Below are positions 32,661 through 42,142 of a stretch of 64,000 bases of DNA, in pieces. The stretch's first letter is position 1. The number at the start of each line of letters is the position of its first letter. Below the pieces are notes generated by a model, which searched no databases, was not told the origin of the DNA, and worked only from the letters and a program-made list of their open reading frames with translations. This DNA comes from Bacteroidaceae bacterium (GTDB lineage Bacteria > Bacteroidota > Bacteroidia > Bacteroidales > Bacteroidaceae). The stretch is from positions 29,196 to 93,195 of the forward strand of contig JAFXXQ010000026.1 of assembly GCA_017542145.1 (NCBI GenBank), given 5' to 3'. The translations under genes and the position numbers were made by a program.

Positions 32661-33592
32661 TGGACATTTCAGTTGTAGTGCCGCTTTATAACGAGGCTGA
32701 GTCGCTTCCCGAGCTGTATGCTTGGATTAAGCGTGTGATGGACGAGAACGGATTCTCCTACGAAGTCATCTTTGTCAATGACGGCTCGACCGATGAGTCG
32801 TGGGACGTCATCGAGCGCCTCCACTCCGAGCACCCCGAAGTGAAGGGTATCAAGTTCCGCCGCAACTATGGCAAGAGCCCAGCCCTCTTCTGCGGTTTCC
32901 GCCGTGCCCAGGGCGACGTGGTCATCACGATGGATGCTGACCTTCAGGATTCTCCCGATGAGATACCCGAACTTCGCCGTATGATTGTTGAGGACGGCTA
33001 CGACCTCGTCAGCGGCTATAAGCAGAAGCGCTACGACCCCCTCTCGAAGACCATTCCCACTAAACTTTTCAATGCTACCGCACGTAAGGTCAGTGGCATA
33101 CACAACCTTCACGATTTCAACTGCGGTCTCAAGAGTTATCGTCGCGACGTTGTCAAGAGCATCGAGGTCTATGGCGAAATGCACCGCTACATTCCCTATT
33201 TGGCCAAGAATGCGGGCTTCACGAAAATCGGCGAGAAGGTCGTCCACCATCAGGCTCGCAAGTACGGCAAGACGAAGTTCGGCCTCGACCGCTTCGTCAA
33301 TGGCTATCTCGACCTACTGACGCTCTGGTTCCTCAGCAAGTTCGGGGTCAAGCCGATGCACTTCTTCGGTCTGTGGGGCTCGGTGATGTTCATCGTCTGC
33401 TTCATCATCATCATCTGTCTCCTTATTGCCCGTCTGGTCAGCCATATTTACTTGACGAACAGCGTTTGGTTCTTCCTTTCCTTGGTGGGTATGATACTCG
33501 GCACGCAAATGTTCCTCACGGGTTTTATCGGCGATCTCATCAGCCGAAACTCAGAAAGCCGCAACAATTACAACATCGAAAAGGAACTATGA
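32660..33592 (+). CDS. Family 2 glycosyltransferase, dolichol-phosphate mannose synthase-like
   Basis: 310 residues. GT-A fold: VVPLYNEAESLPELYAW, FVNDGSTDES, and the metal-binding acidic motif MDADLQDSPDE; the acceptor-side QXXRW-like position is occupied by HHQARKYGKTKFG. Two membrane segments near residues 233-290 (MFIVCFIIIICLLIARLV and FFLSLVGMILGTQMFLTGF) anchor it. It belongs to the group that moves a sugar from a nucleotide donor to a polyprenyl phosphate; the sugar cannot be told. The start codon abuts a C9A9 tract. Stop overlaps the next ATG. Confidence 0.9.
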   Translation: MDISVVVPLYNEAESLPELYAWIKRVMDENGFSYEVIFVNDGSTDESWDVIERLHSEHPEVKGIKFRRNYGKSPALFCGFRRAQGDVVITMDADLQDSPDEIPELRRMIVEDGYDLVSGYKQKRYDPLSKTIPTKLFNATARKVSGIHNLHDFNCGLKSYRRDVVKSIEVYGEMHRYIPYLAKNAGFTKIGEKVVHHQARKYGKTKFGLDRFVNGYLDLLTLWFLSKFGVKPMHFFGLWGSVMFIVCFIIIICLLIARLVSHIYLTNSVWFFLSLVGMILGTQMFLTGFIGDLISRNSESRNNYNIEKEL

Positions 33593-34089
33593 CCCACCTC
33601 CCCTTTGCGACGTTAAAGACCTTATGTTTAGCGGCCTTATTGTCATGGGTGTTACTGACTCTATTTGCCAGTTGTGGAGGCGATGACTGCGTTATCAACA
33701 ACACCGTCACAGCTACAATGAACTTTTATCTGTCCGACGGCAATCCCTGTCAGATTACCGATGAACTTACCGTCAGCATAACGCGTGCCGAGCTTGACAG
33801 CGTGGTCCTCAACAAGAAAACGGGCGCTTCGGGCCTCAGCTTTCCCCTTGGCTACGCCAGCGCGTGCGATACCTTTGTCTTCCAGTTTGCCCGTATGGGC
33901 GTCAGCGACTCGGTGTTTATCCACCACGATAACCACCCCTATTTCATCTCGCTCGACTGCGGAACGGCAATGTTCCACACCCTCACTACTGCAGACTGCA
34001 CGCACCATCTGATGCAGTCCGTCCAAATCACTCACCCCGAAATCAACTACGATGCGCAGGAGAACATTCGTATTGTATTTGGCAATTAG
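33589..34089 (+). CDS. DUF6452 family lipoprotein
   Basis: 166 residues from the ATG overlapping the GT2 stop (ATGA). Lipoprotein signal (LLSWVLLTLFASCGGDDC). The mature part has the Cys-rich start typical of DUF6452 and a beta-sandwich feel (TATMNFYLSDGNPCQI, LSFPLGYASACDTFVFQF, HDNHPYFISLDCGTAMFHTL, C-terminal NIRIVFGN). It is a Bacteroidetes family of unknown function, usually next to DUF6048, as here. Its 3' end overlaps the next gene by 38 bp in another frame. Confidence 0.75.
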   Translation: MTHLPFATLKTLCLAALLSWVLLTLFASCGGDDCVINNTVTATMNFYLSDGNPCQITDELTVSITRAELDSVVLNKKTGASGLSFPLGYASACDTFVFQFARMGVSDSVFIHHDNHPYFISLDCGTAMFHTLTTADCTHHLMQSVQITHPEINYDAQENIRIVFGN

Positions 34090-34705
34090 TCTGCAGGTGT
34101 CGCTTGCGGCTCATGGGCAGGAGAAGGCGCCTTTTTTTCGTGGGCTCTCCGTTGGCGTAGATGTCTTCGGATGGATATATCCTATCTTTGTAAGCGATGC
34201 CTATTATAACAACGAGGTGTCAGCTGCCGTGAACTTGCAGAACCGCTTCTTCCCTGTAGTGGAGGTGGGCTATGGCCATTGCAACACCGTGGGCGACCTC
34301 TATGGCATTCGCTACACCACGGCTGCGCCCTACTACCGTGTGGGAATGGACTACAACTTTCAGTACAAGAAGCATTCGCCCGTGGGATTCATTTTCAGCG
34401 GTGTCCGCCTAGGCTATAGCAACAGCACTTACGACGTGGAAGCCGCGCCGCTCGCCGACCCTGTAACTGGCAACGAAGTCCCCTTCCGCCTATCCGACAT
34501 CCCCTGCCGGGCCTTGTGGGGTGAGGCGTTAGTCGGCATCCGCAGCCGTGTATGGAAGGGCTTTTCCTTAGGATGGAGCCTCCGCTACAAACGTCTGTTC
34601 TCCAACTGCACCTCTGCTAACGGCAATCCTTGGTTTATCCCAGGCTATGGTGTCCACGGCGCGGAAACCTTTGGCGCCACTTATCAACTGATATGGAACT
34701 TCTGA
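34052..34705 (+). CDS. DUF6048 family protein, exported beta-barrel-like
   Basis: 217 residues with signal peptide (TFVLYLAISLQVSLAAHGQ). The rest has alternating aromatic strands (GLSVGVDVFGWIYPIF, FPVVEVGYGHCN, YRVGMDYNFQY, GFIFSGVRLGYS) and ends in ATYQLIWNF, a terminal Phe like outer-membrane barrel proteins. It matches DUF6048. Tight overlap with DUF6452 suggests a two-protein outer-membrane assembly, though no role is known. Confidence 0.75.
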   Translation: MRRRTFVLYLAISLQVSLAAHGQEKAPFFRGLSVGVDVFGWIYPIFVSDAYYNNEVSAAVNLQNRFFPVVEVGYGHCNTVGDLYGIRYTTAAPYYRVGMDYNFQYKKHSPVGFIFSGVRLGYSNSTYDVEAAPLADPVTGNEVPFRLSDIPCRALWGEALVGIRSRVWKGFSLGWSLRYKRLFSNCTSANGNPWFIPGYGVHGAETFGATYQLIWNF

Positions 34706-34709
34706 TGGT

Positions 34710-35276
34710 ATGACAACAATTGAAATATGGCTTTTGGCGATAGCGTTGGCGATGGACTGCTTTGCGGTGTCTGTTACGAGCGGGTTGATATTAAAGGAAG
34801 TGCGTCTGCGTCCTATCCTGACGATGGCACTGCTATTTGGCCTTTTTCAAGCGTTGATGCCATTGATTGGATGGATGGGAATGAGGTATTTGAGCGGCTA
34901 CATCGAGCGTTTCGACCATTGGATTGCCTTCGGTCTGCTGGCTATTATTGGCGGAAAGATGTTTTGGGAGGGCTGCAAAGGAGGTGAAGGCAGCCATTTC
35001 GACCCCACGCGCATGAACGTTGTTCTCGGCTTGGCGGTAGCCACCAGTATCGATGCTCTTGCCATCGGCATCTCGTTTGCTTGCATGGGTATGACGGTTT
35101 TTAGCGATATCCTGGTGCCCATTCTCATCATCGGCTTTGTGTCATTCCTCTTCTCGTTTGTTGGCTCGCTCATCGGTGTCCGTATCGGAGGGCGATTCCA
35201 TCTTCCTGCTGAGCAGATAGGCGGCATCATCCTTATCCTCATTGGTATTAAGATTCTTATCGAGCATCTCTTATGA
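34710..35276 (+). CDS. mntP: Manganese efflux pump MntP
   Basis: 188 residues with six membrane segments, normal MntP length. The two internally repeated halves carry the conserved acidic motifs ALAMDCFAVSVTSG in segment 1 and ATSIDALAIGISFACMG in segment 4, the expected metal-path aspartates. It exports Mn2+ and protects against manganese overload. Start 4 bp after DUF6048, stop overlaps apbE (ATGA). No yybP-ykoY-type manganese leader is present because the gene is inside an operon. Confidence 0.93.
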   Translation: MTTIEIWLLAIALAMDCFAVSVTSGLILKEVRLRPILTMALLFGLFQALMPLIGWMGMRYLSGYIERFDHWIAFGLLAIIGGKMFWEGCKGGEGSHFDPTRMNVVLGLAVATSIDALAIGISFACMGMTVFSDILVPILIIGFVSFLFSFVGSLIGVRIGGRFHLPAEQIGGIILILIGIKILIEHLL

Positions 35277-36286
35277 GCGAAATGAAGAAACCCATCAACT
35301 GGTTAATCCTTCTCCTCCTTGTCGTGGGCACGGTGCTTGTCGTGCGTCACGACGGCAAGGGTGGCACGGGAACGTGGCACACCAATCAGGGCTATATCTT
35401 CGGTACCGTCTATAAGGTGACCTATCAGTACAAGGACGATATACAGATGCTCATCGAGACGCGCATGCACGAGGTTGACAACTCGCTTTCGCCCTTCAAT
35501 GAGCGCTCTGTTATCACCCGCATCAACACAGGCGAGAATATGGAGACCGACAGCCTTTTCCGCACCGTCTGGCGCAAGGCCGCCGAGGTTTATCGGCTCA
35601 CAAACGGCGCCTTCGACATCACCTGTGCCCCGCTCGTTAACGCCTGGGGATTCGGCTTCCGCCAATCGGAGTTTCCCACTCCGCATATCATCGATAGCCT
35701 GCTTGCCTTCGTCGGTATGGACAAGGTGCGGATGGAGGGTACGCGAATAGTAAAGGACGACCCCCGCACACTCCTTGACTGCAGCGCCATTGCCAAGGGC
35801 TTTGGCTCCGACTGTGTGGCGGCGCTTTTTGAAAGCCTCGGTATCCGGAACTATATGGTGGAGATAGGTGGCGAAGTGGTGGTGCGCGGTGTCAATCCCA
35901 AGGGAAATCACTGGCGCATCGGCATCAACCGTCCCACGGACGACAGCCTTTCCCTATCCAACGAACTTGACACTATCCTCTCCCTCACCGATTGCGGCCT
36001 TGCCACGTCGGGCAACTACCGCAACTTCTATATCCGAGAGGGCCGTCGATACGCCCATACCGTCGACCCGCGCTTGGGCTATCCCGTCCAGCACGCTGTG
36101 CTTTCCGCCACGGTCATCGCCCCCACGTGTATGGAGGCTGATGCCCTCGCCACCTCTTTTATGGTCATCGGATCTGATAGCGCCCGCACCATTGTTGATG
36201 CCCGCCGCGATCTCCGCGCCTACCTCATCCTCTCTGCCGATAGCGCTGGATACACCACCCTCCGCCTCGGGCGATGGGAGGAATAG
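35273..36286 (+). CDS. apbE: FAD:protein FMN transferase
   Basis: 337 residues. It attaches FMN to Thr/Ser of target flavoproteins such as NqrB/NqrC and RnfD/RnfG outside the cytoplasm. An N-terminal membrane or signal segment (INWLILLLLVVGTVLVV) is followed by FGTVYKVTYQYK, VDNSLSPFNERSVITRIN, GAFDITCAPLVNAWGFG, DCSAIAKGFGSDCVA, YMVEIGGEVVVRGVNP, and the C-terminal AHTVDPRLGYPVQHAV with MEADALATSFMVIG, all standard ApbE signatures. Last of the tightly overlapped genes from rnr. Confidence 0.95.
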   Translation: MSEMKKPINWLILLLLVVGTVLVVRHDGKGGTGTWHTNQGYIFGTVYKVTYQYKDDIQMLIETRMHEVDNSLSPFNERSVITRINTGENMETDSLFRTVWRKAAEVYRLTNGAFDITCAPLVNAWGFGFRQSEFPTPHIIDSLLAFVGMDKVRMEGTRIVKDDPRTLLDCSAIAKGFGSDCVAALFESLGIRNYMVEIGGEVVVRGVNPKGNHWRIGINRPTDDSLSLSNELDTILSLTDCGLATSGNYRNFYIREGRRYAHTVDPRLGYPVQHAVLSATVIAPTCMEADALATSFMVIGSDSARTIVDARRDLRAYLILSADSAGYTTLRLGRWEE

Positions 36287-36313
36287 AAATAGAAACCAGT
36301 AATTGTATATATC

Positions 36314-38296
36314 ATGAAAAAAACGCTCCTCTGCTTTTTCGTCATTTTGTGTTCAAACTTCGCATTTCAGTCCTCAGTCGTACGTGCTGCTGATGTCATC
36401 GTGACCTCCCCCGACGGTGCACTTGTCCTTACTATTCAGACGGAAAAGGGCTTATCGTACCACCTCTCATCTCACGGCACTCAACTGATAGCCTCTTCGC
36501 CGATGGGCTTTGAGCTGAAGGACGAATTTCCGATGACGGGCGATTTTACACTCGTCCGCCCTGTTGACGTCCAGTTGTGCTGTGACCATTGGCACCCGGT
36601 GGTGAGGAATCGTCACGCTGAAGTCTCGCTCACTTGGAACGAGGCCACCCTGCAGTTGGTCGAGACTAGCGGCGATCGTCGCCGTATGGATATCGAGGTG
36701 CGTGTCTTTGATGGCGGCGCAGCTTTCCGCTACACCCTCTACGGCGCTCCCAGGATTGGTGAACGTCAGATTACGCGCGAACTCACGTGTTTCAACGTGC
36801 CCGAGTCTGCATCGGCGTGGGCAGCCATCTACAACCCCGACTACACCTCCAGTCAGGAGAACTCCTTCTGGAAGACAGCCGCTACCGAACTTTCCACCGA
36901 ACGGGTGATGGGGTTGCCCTTCCTTGTAGAACTGGACACGGAGCACTACATCGCTATCACCGAGGCATGCATCGACGATTTTACGTCGTGCTACATCGGG
37001 CGTAGCGAGGGCGTGCACGATGGCCTTGTCAGCCTCTCTACCCGTCTTTCGCCCCTGCCGGGAGAGCCTGTGGAGGGAGTGAAGGTGCGTTTCGACGAGC
37101 AGACGACTTCGCCTTGGCGCGTACTTCTTGTTGCCGATCATCCTGGGCGGTTTATAGAGTCGGAGATTATCCATGGGCTCAATCCGCCGTGTGCCATTGC
37201 CGACCCCTCGTGGATAAAGCCCGGCCTCTCAGCTTGGGACCACTGGTGGAGCGGCGAGGTGAAGATGGAGACGGACGTCATCAAGCAGTATATCGATTTG
37301 GCTGCTGCCGAAGGATGGCCCTACATGCTGATTGACTGGCAATGGTATGGCCCCTACAACACCCCCCAGGCCGATATCACGCGCCCAGCTCCACAATTGG
37401 ATATGCCAGGCATTCTTGCCTACGCTCGCCAGAAGAACGTCCGCTGCTGGCTTTGGCTCTACTGCACAGACGTCAACCGCAACGGCGCCTTCCGCCGTGC
37501 CTTTGCCGAGTATGAGAAGTGGGGCATTGCGGGCATTAAGATAGACTTCATGGATCGTGACGATCAGGAGATGATGCGGTGGTACCGCCGCATTGTACGC
37601 TGTGCTGCCGAATACCATCTGATGGTCGATTTCCACGGAGCCACCAAGCCCGACGGCATCGAGCGCACGTGGCCTAACCTGCTCACCCGCGAGGGTGTGC
37701 TGGGTGAAGAGTACTACAAATTCTCCACCCGTGTTACGCCTGAGCACAACACCACGCTGCCCTTTACCCGCATGCTGGCAGGGCCGATGGACTACACGCC
37801 GGGCGGTTTCCTCAATGTCACTCCTGCCGACTTCCGCCAGCAGACACCCACGCTCGTTACCAACACCCGCTGTGCCGAACTGGCCAAGTTTGTCATCTAC
37901 GAAAGCCCCCTCACCGTCTTCAGCGAGCACCCCGACCACGTCCTTGGACAGCCGGGAGCCGATTTCCTGAGCCGCGTGCAGACCACGTGGGACGACACTC
38001 GCTTCCTCGCGGGCTATCCAGGTGAATACGTCGCCCTAGCTCACCGGAGCGGCAGCCAGTGGTTCGTCGGTGTGCTGGGCAACAGCCAGCCGCGTTCGCT
38101 CACGCTTGACACCTCATTTTTGCCAGCAGGTGATTACGAGTTGGAGTATTGGGCTGATGGCCCCAATGCTGGTAAGAAGCCCACGGAAGTTGTCCACAAG
38201 ACCGTCAGGCTGCGTGCAGGCCGCCCGCTGAAAATCCGCCTTGCCGCTGCAGGAGGCTACGTCGCTATACTCAGCCCAAAACCTGTGTCCAAATAG
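36314..38296 (+). CDS. Glycoside hydrolase family 97, probably a retaining alpha-galactosidase type
   Basis: 660 residues with signal peptide (LLCFFVILCSNFAFQSS). An N-terminal beta-sandwich (SPDGALVLTIQTEKGLSYH), central barrel and C-terminal beta domain as in GH97. The barrel shows DHWWSGEVKMETDVIKQYID, LIDWQWYGPY, WLWLYC, GIKIDFMDRDDQEMMRWY, DFHGATKPDGIERTWPN, LTREGVLGEEYY and GPMDYTPGGF. The Asp in KIDFMDRDD lies where retaining GH97 enzymes have their nucleophile, while inverting SusB-type alpha-glucosidases lack it; substrate is therefore guessed as alpha-galactoside. It starts 27 bp after apbE and may be the operon's last gene. No SusC/D pair is in the window. Confidence 0.9.
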   Translation: MKKTLLCFFVILCSNFAFQSSVVRAADVIVTSPDGALVLTIQTEKGLSYHLSSHGTQLIASSPMGFELKDEFPMTGDFTLVRPVDVQLCCDHWHPVVRNRHAEVSLTWNEATLQLVETSGDRRRMDIEVRVFDGGAAFRYTLYGAPRIGERQITRELTCFNVPESASAWAAIYNPDYTSSQENSFWKTAATELSTERVMGLPFLVELDTEHYIAITEACIDDFTSCYIGRSEGVHDGLVSLSTRLSPLPGEPVEGVKVRFDEQTTSPWRVLLVADHPGRFIESEIIHGLNPPCAIADPSWIKPGLSAWDHWWSGEVKMETDVIKQYIDLAAAEGWPYMLIDWQWYGPYNTPQADITRPAPQLDMPGILAYARQKNVRCWLWLYCTDVNRNGAFRRAFAEYEKWGIAGIKIDFMDRDDQEMMRWYRRIVRCAAEYHLMVDFHGATKPDGIERTWPNLLTREGVLGEEYYKFSTRVTPEHNTTLPFTRMLAGPMDYTPGGFLNVTPADFRQQTPTLVTNTRCAELAKFVIYESPLTVFSEHPDHVLGQPGADFLSRVQTTWDDTRFLAGYPGEYVALAHRSGSQWFVGVLGNSQPRSLTLDTSFLPAGDYELEYWADGPNAGKKPTEVVHKTVRLRAGRPLKIRLAAAGGYVAILSPKPVSK

Positions 38297-38334
38297 AATC
38301 AAACGTTAGAAAAATAGAATCAAATTCTATAAAA

Positions 38335-38372
38335 TTAGAATCAAACGTTAATTTGCTAGCGTTTGATTCTAA
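38335..38372. repeat. Hairpin of the AATCAAACGTTA repeat family past the GH97 gene
   Basis: TTAGAATCAAACGTTA faces TAGCGTTTGATTCTAA (15 of 16 pair, 6-nt loop). Two shorter TAGAATCAAA units lie at 38294-38322. It may act as a bidirectional stop between GH97 and tRNA-Leu. The core AATCAAACG resembles the 21-bp array core. Confidence 0.55.
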
Positions 38373-38418
38373 TTATTAAAAGCCTTGCGCTTTATTGCAA
38401 GCCTTTGCAAGGTTAGGG

Positions 38419-38504
38419 TACTCGAAGTGGGAATTGAACCCACACGCCCATCACTGGGCAAGGGATTTTAAGTCCCTCGTGTCTACCGATTCCACCATTC
38501 GAGC
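38419..38504 (-). tRNA. tRNA-Leu (anticodon UAA)
   Basis: 86 nt on the minus strand. Acceptor GCTCGAA pairs with TTCGAGT (one G-U) plus discriminator A. D arm TGGTGGAATCGGTAGACA, anticodon arm GAGGGACTTAAAATCCCT with loop CTTAAAA (anticodon TAA), a long class II variable arm (TGCCCAGTGATGGGCG), and T arm GTGGGTTCAATTCCCAC. CCA is not encoded. Confidence 0.93.
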
Positions 38505-38598
38505 ATCGTTTCGGCTGCGAAGGTAGTGCAAAAAAACGGATTCGCGAACACAAAACGCATTTTTTTTCCGTTGGCGGGGTATTTTTCCCTTTGCATCG

Positions 38599-41500
38599 CT
38601 ACCTCTCGTTGCACTTCATGACCTTCTTGCCGTTGTAGATGTAGATAACGCCGGGTAGCATGTCGTCAGGCGAGGATACGGGACGGCCCATGAGGTCGAA
38701 GAGTCCCTGGCGACAGGGCAGCGCATCGTCGGACAGCAGGGGCGAGGCAGGGGCGAAGGGCGTGCGGACACCCGTGTCGATGTAGTTGGGGTCGCCCAGG
38801 TAGTAGAGGTGGAAGGCATCGCACTTGTACCATGTGTCGCCCTCAGCAATACCGATGGTGAGTTCACCGCTATCCACCCAGATGCTGTCAATGACAGCCT
38901 CGGTAAGGTAGTACTTGCCCAGTTCGGAGGCGGGGACGGCCAGAGTGTCGGCATCGGCGAAGATACGGACGGTGCCGCCTTCGTCAGTACCCGTCATGAC
39001 GGTGAGCCGGTACCAACCTGTGAGCAGCCCCGTGATAGTCTGCGAGATGCCGGTAGACTTGTTCTGACTATTGTTGTGGAGAAAGAAGTTGCCTTCGCTG
39101 CGGGCGATAAAAGTGGCGGTATTGGTGACGGGGCGGACGACTGAGTGGTTGTCGGTCTTCCAGCCGGTCTTGTTGTTGGTCTCGAACGAGGGGTTGGTGA
39201 TGAACGCCGTGAAGTCGACGGGCTGGGTGACGGTAGCCACCATCAGGGGATAGCTGACGCTGAAGGTCTCCATTTCCTTGATGATGTGGTTGATGTCGGT
39301 GGACTCCAGTTCCATGGCTTGCCAGACGTCGCGGGCATGGGCAATGAGAGCGCGCATCTGGATGTTGGCGCTGTCGCGGAGGGTGGCGTGGTGCGCATCG
39401 TAGAGCGCCTGTGCCTCATCGATGGCGAGGGCCAGTTTGCGGTAGGCTTTCTCAAACGTCTCGTTGACCGTGGCACGCACTTTTTTCGATGTTGAGGCGA
39501 GGACGAAGGTGAACGGAGCAGCCGTGTAGGTGGTGTCGGCCTCGGCATTGAAATACTGCGTCGAGACCGTGGGGTCGGTGTCGAGGACGAGGACGTGGGT
39601 CTTGACATCAGGCACGAAAGCACGGGGGCGGAAGGTGGCAAAGGCACCGATGAAGGGGCTTGTGACCATGGTGTCGGTAACTACGCTGACGGTGACGTCG
39701 GTGGCCGAGAAGGGTTTGGGGGTAGTGGTGCTGGCCAGCACCATGTAGGGCTTGGCGGCATCGAGGTGGCTCACCTTTGTAGCCTCGGTGAAGTACGACT
39801 TGCCCACTTCGGTGACGTAGCGGCAGACGTAGTCGCGCGGGCTGGGGCAGGCGAAGGGCAGGATGAGGGTGTTGAGTACACCGGGAGTGAAGTCGGGCGT
39901 GTACTGTGCCCTGGTGGCTTGGAACGGCTCCAGGGGGCGGAAGTCGTAACCCGCTGTGAGGCGCAGGTCGGCACAGCGGCCGCCGGCAACGATGTTGGTG
40001 CCGCCGGGGACGTCACCTTTCACATAGAAGAGGGCGTTGGGGTTGGCGGCGCTGAGGCTACCCTTAACGCCGCTGACATGGCGTAGGTCGTAGGCGGTGA
40101 CGGCGGGGTCGTGGGAGTAAGCGGCGAAGGCCGTGACATCCCAGGCACCAGAGAGGACGGCCGTGCCGTCGATGATCGTGTCGACAGCCAGCGACTCCTT
40201 GCCCACAACGAAGCGCAGCAGGGTATCGGTCGTGACGGCGGTCATGTCCTCAGCCGAGACATGGAGGATGAGGTGCAGCCCTTCGTTGAGGCGGTTGAAG
40301 GTGTGGTCGATGGTCTGACGTTCGCCCGAGCCAAAGGCAATGGTGTTGACGTTTTTGTTCTTGTAGCTCTTCACCTCGCCGGTTTCAGGATCCCACTGGT
40401 CGAGGACGAACTTCACGGTGGGCTGCCCCGGGGTAGCCTCGGCGCTGTTGCTGATGTCGGCAAAAACGCTGACGGTGTTGCCGTTGAGTTTATAGAACGC
40501 CATGCCGTCCACCATGACGGTGTCGGTTGAGACGGAGGCATCGATGCCGTGGAGGTTGAACGACGGTGTGGGGTCAACGACGTTAACAGATGCGTGGGTG
40601 ATTACCTGACGGTTGGCATCGGTGGCATAGATGAAATAAGAGCGCGTGAGGGAAGGACGGAATTCGAAGGGAACGGAAACCGTCTCGCCCGGGGCAATAG
40701 TAGTCTCGTTGTTAGTGGCCACGGCAGTGCTGGACGACGAGGGTGCTTTCTCCGTCGTCTGAAGATAGAGCTGGAAGCCCTTGACAGGAACGGTGCCATT
40801 GTTAGTGATGTCGACCGAAACGGAGCCTAACACGCGTCGGTAGAGAGTGCTGTCGGTGTGAATAACGCCCGAGACATTGGGATGGGTGGGGGTGATGTTG
40901 TAAACGATTTCCTGCCAGATGCAGAAGCCATTGACACCGTCCTTGAGGTCAAGAGTGTACCATCCGTCACCGCCTCCACCCCAGCCGAAGTTGAAGTGCC
41001 AAAGGCCGTTGCGGGCGTTATAGCCGTCGATGTTAATGGCGTGTCCGCTCTTTCCGTCGGTGGTGAAGCCCGAGTAAATTAGCGGCTTCTGGGCGGCAAG
41101 GCTGCCGTAGATGAAGCTTTCCCAGTTTTCTATTTCCATCTCGTTGCGGCTAAGGTGAGTGCCGCCCAGCCCAAAATGGCTCTTCATGGCCTTGTTGGCT
41201 TCGCTGATGTAGCCGCCTGTGGAATGCCAGTAGCCTAGACGTGCTGCCGCGCCGATGGTGAAGCAGAGAGTGGCCACGGGGAGCTTGAGTTCCTGTGGCT
41301 CGTTGTTGTTGTAGCTGTCGAACATCAGGTCGTATTCAATAGGTGTGCCCTTGGGGTAGCTGACGGTGACGTCGCACTGCTCCTCGCCGCCCCTGTAGGT
41401 GGGGGTCGTGGCCAGCAGCTGGTGGGGGAGGTCCTTGCGGAAGTAGTAAATGACCTGCGATGTGGCGGTGGCTACACAGCCAACGACGGCATGGTCGCCA

Positions 41501-41985
41501 TTATCGGGGCAGATGGGACAAAGGATATTCCAAGGAGCGCCTTGGTTCCAGTGGCTTTTCATGAGCGGAGTGATGGTCTCGCGATAGGCATTGGCACGAT
41601 GCGGAGCGTACGACGGCAGCTTAGCCTCACGGCCCAAAGTCACCACGTCAGTAACGCAGTTCAGCATATCACGCAGCGCAGGGGGAAGGTTGTTCTCGTC
41701 AAAGTCGCCGCTGTCGGTATAGCCTAGCACGGCAGGTTGGCAGTCATCGCCGCTGACAAGGATGTAGCCTTTGTCGTCGCCACGGGAGATGACATAGTAG
41801 GGAGCATCTTCCTGAGGGGCGGCAGAGGCAGTGCGGCGCATGGCACGAACACGTTGCGGGGCAAGCGATTCACCCAGGAATTCCTCCGCAATGCGGATGG
41901 CTTGAGAGGAAGTGACAACCTCGGCCTTCAAGGTGGCAAAACCAACAAAAACGGCTGCAAAGAGCAGGATAGCGTATTTTTTCAT
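38599..41985 (-). CDS. Large secreted C10 (streptopain-like) cysteine protease
   Basis: 1128 residues from ATG 41985, giving a signal peptide (YAILLFAAVFVGFATLKAE). Residues about 25-120 are a Spi-like propeptide (SSQAIRIAEEFLGESL, YYVISRGDDKGYILVSGDD). The papain-like C10 domain follows (about 140-370): catalytic Cys in DHAVVGCVATATSQVIYYF, catalytic His in SGHAINIDGYN, and FNFGWGGGGDGWYTL. The remaining 750 residues are beta-rich repeats and carbohydrate-binding-like modules (FITNPSFETNNKTGWKTD). The C-terminus (GLFDLMGRPVSSP, PGVIYIYNGKKVMK) resembles the surface-sorting tails common in Prevotella. A secreted or surface protease, by analogy with interpain and SpeB. It has its own promoter. 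Confidence 0.9.
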   Translation of the reverse strand: MKKYAILLFAAVFVGFATLKAEVVTSSQAIRIAEEFLGESLAPQRVRAMRRTASAAPQEDAPYYVISRGDDKGYILVSGDDCQPAVLGYTDSGDFDENNLPPALRDMLNCVTDVVTLGREAKLPSYAPHRANAYRETITPLMKSHWNQGAPWNILCPICPDNGDHAVVGCVATATSQVIYYFRKDLPHQLLATTPTYRGGEEQCDVTVSYPKGTPIEYDLMFDSYNNNEPQELKLPVATLCFTIGAAARLGYWHSTGGYISEANKAMKSHFGLGGTHLSRNEMEIENWESFIYGSLAAQKPLIYSGFTTDGKSGHAINIDGYNARNGLWHFNFGWGGGGDGWYTLDLKDGVNGFCIWQEIVYNITPTHPNVSGVIHTDSTLYRRVLGSVSVDITNNGTVPVKGFQLYLQTTEKAPSSSSTAVATNNETTIAPGETVSVPFEFRPSLTRSYFIYATDANRQVITHASVNVVDPTPSFNLHGIDASVSTDTVMVDGMAFYKLNGNTVSVFADISNSAEATPGQPTVKFVLDQWDPETGEVKSYKNKNVNTIAFGSGERQTIDHTFNRLNEGLHLILHVSAEDMTAVTTDTLLRFVVGKESLAVDTIIDGTAVLSGAWDVTAFAAYSHDPAVTAYDLRHVSGVKGSLSAANPNALFYVKGDVPGGTNIVAGGRCADLRLTAGYDFRPLEPFQATRAQYTPDFTPGVLNTLILPFACPSPRDYVCRYVTEVGKSYFTEATKVSHLDAAKPYMVLASTTTPKPFSATDVTVSVVTDTMVTSPFIGAFATFRPRAFVPDVKTHVLVLDTDPTVSTQYFNAEADTTYTAAPFTFVLASTSKKVRATVNETFEKAYRKLALAIDEAQALYDAHHATLRDSANIQMRALIAHARDVWQAMELESTDINHIIKEMETFSVSYPLMVATVTQPVDFTAFITNPSFETNNKTGWKTDNHSVVRPVTNTATFIARSEGNFFLHNNSQNKSTGISQTITGLLTGWYRLTVMTGTDEGGTVRIFADADTLAVPASELGKYYLTEAVIDSIWVDSGELTIGIAEGDTWYKCDAFHLYYLGDPNYIDTGVRTPFAPASPLLSDDALPCRQGLFDLMGRPVSSPDDMLPGVIYIYNGKKVMKCNER

Positions 41986-42009
41986 CTTCGTAAATAAAAA
42001 TTGAGTGCG

Positions 42010-42017
42010 CAAAGGTA
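42010..42017 (-). promoter_or_regulatory. -7 box (TACCTTTG) of the C10 protease gene
   Basis: Minus-strand TAnnTTTG 24 bp before the ATG at 41985; -33 partner unclear. Confidence 0.55.
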
Positions 42018-42068
42018 CATTTTTGTATGGTAAAAAAAAGTTAATGCCTGAATTATTTTAGAAAAACT

Positions 42069-42099
42069 CTTGCAAATGGGAAAAAAAGCAGTACTTTTG
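42069..42099 (+). promoter_or_regulatory. Promoter of the DUF2795-like gene
   Basis: CTTG (42069-42072), 19 bp, TACTTTTG (42092-42099); leader about 36 nt to the ATG at 42143. Confidence 0.7.
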
Positions 42100-42142
42100 C
42101 GCCCCAAATCAAAAAAGAACACCTAAAAACAAGAACGAAACT

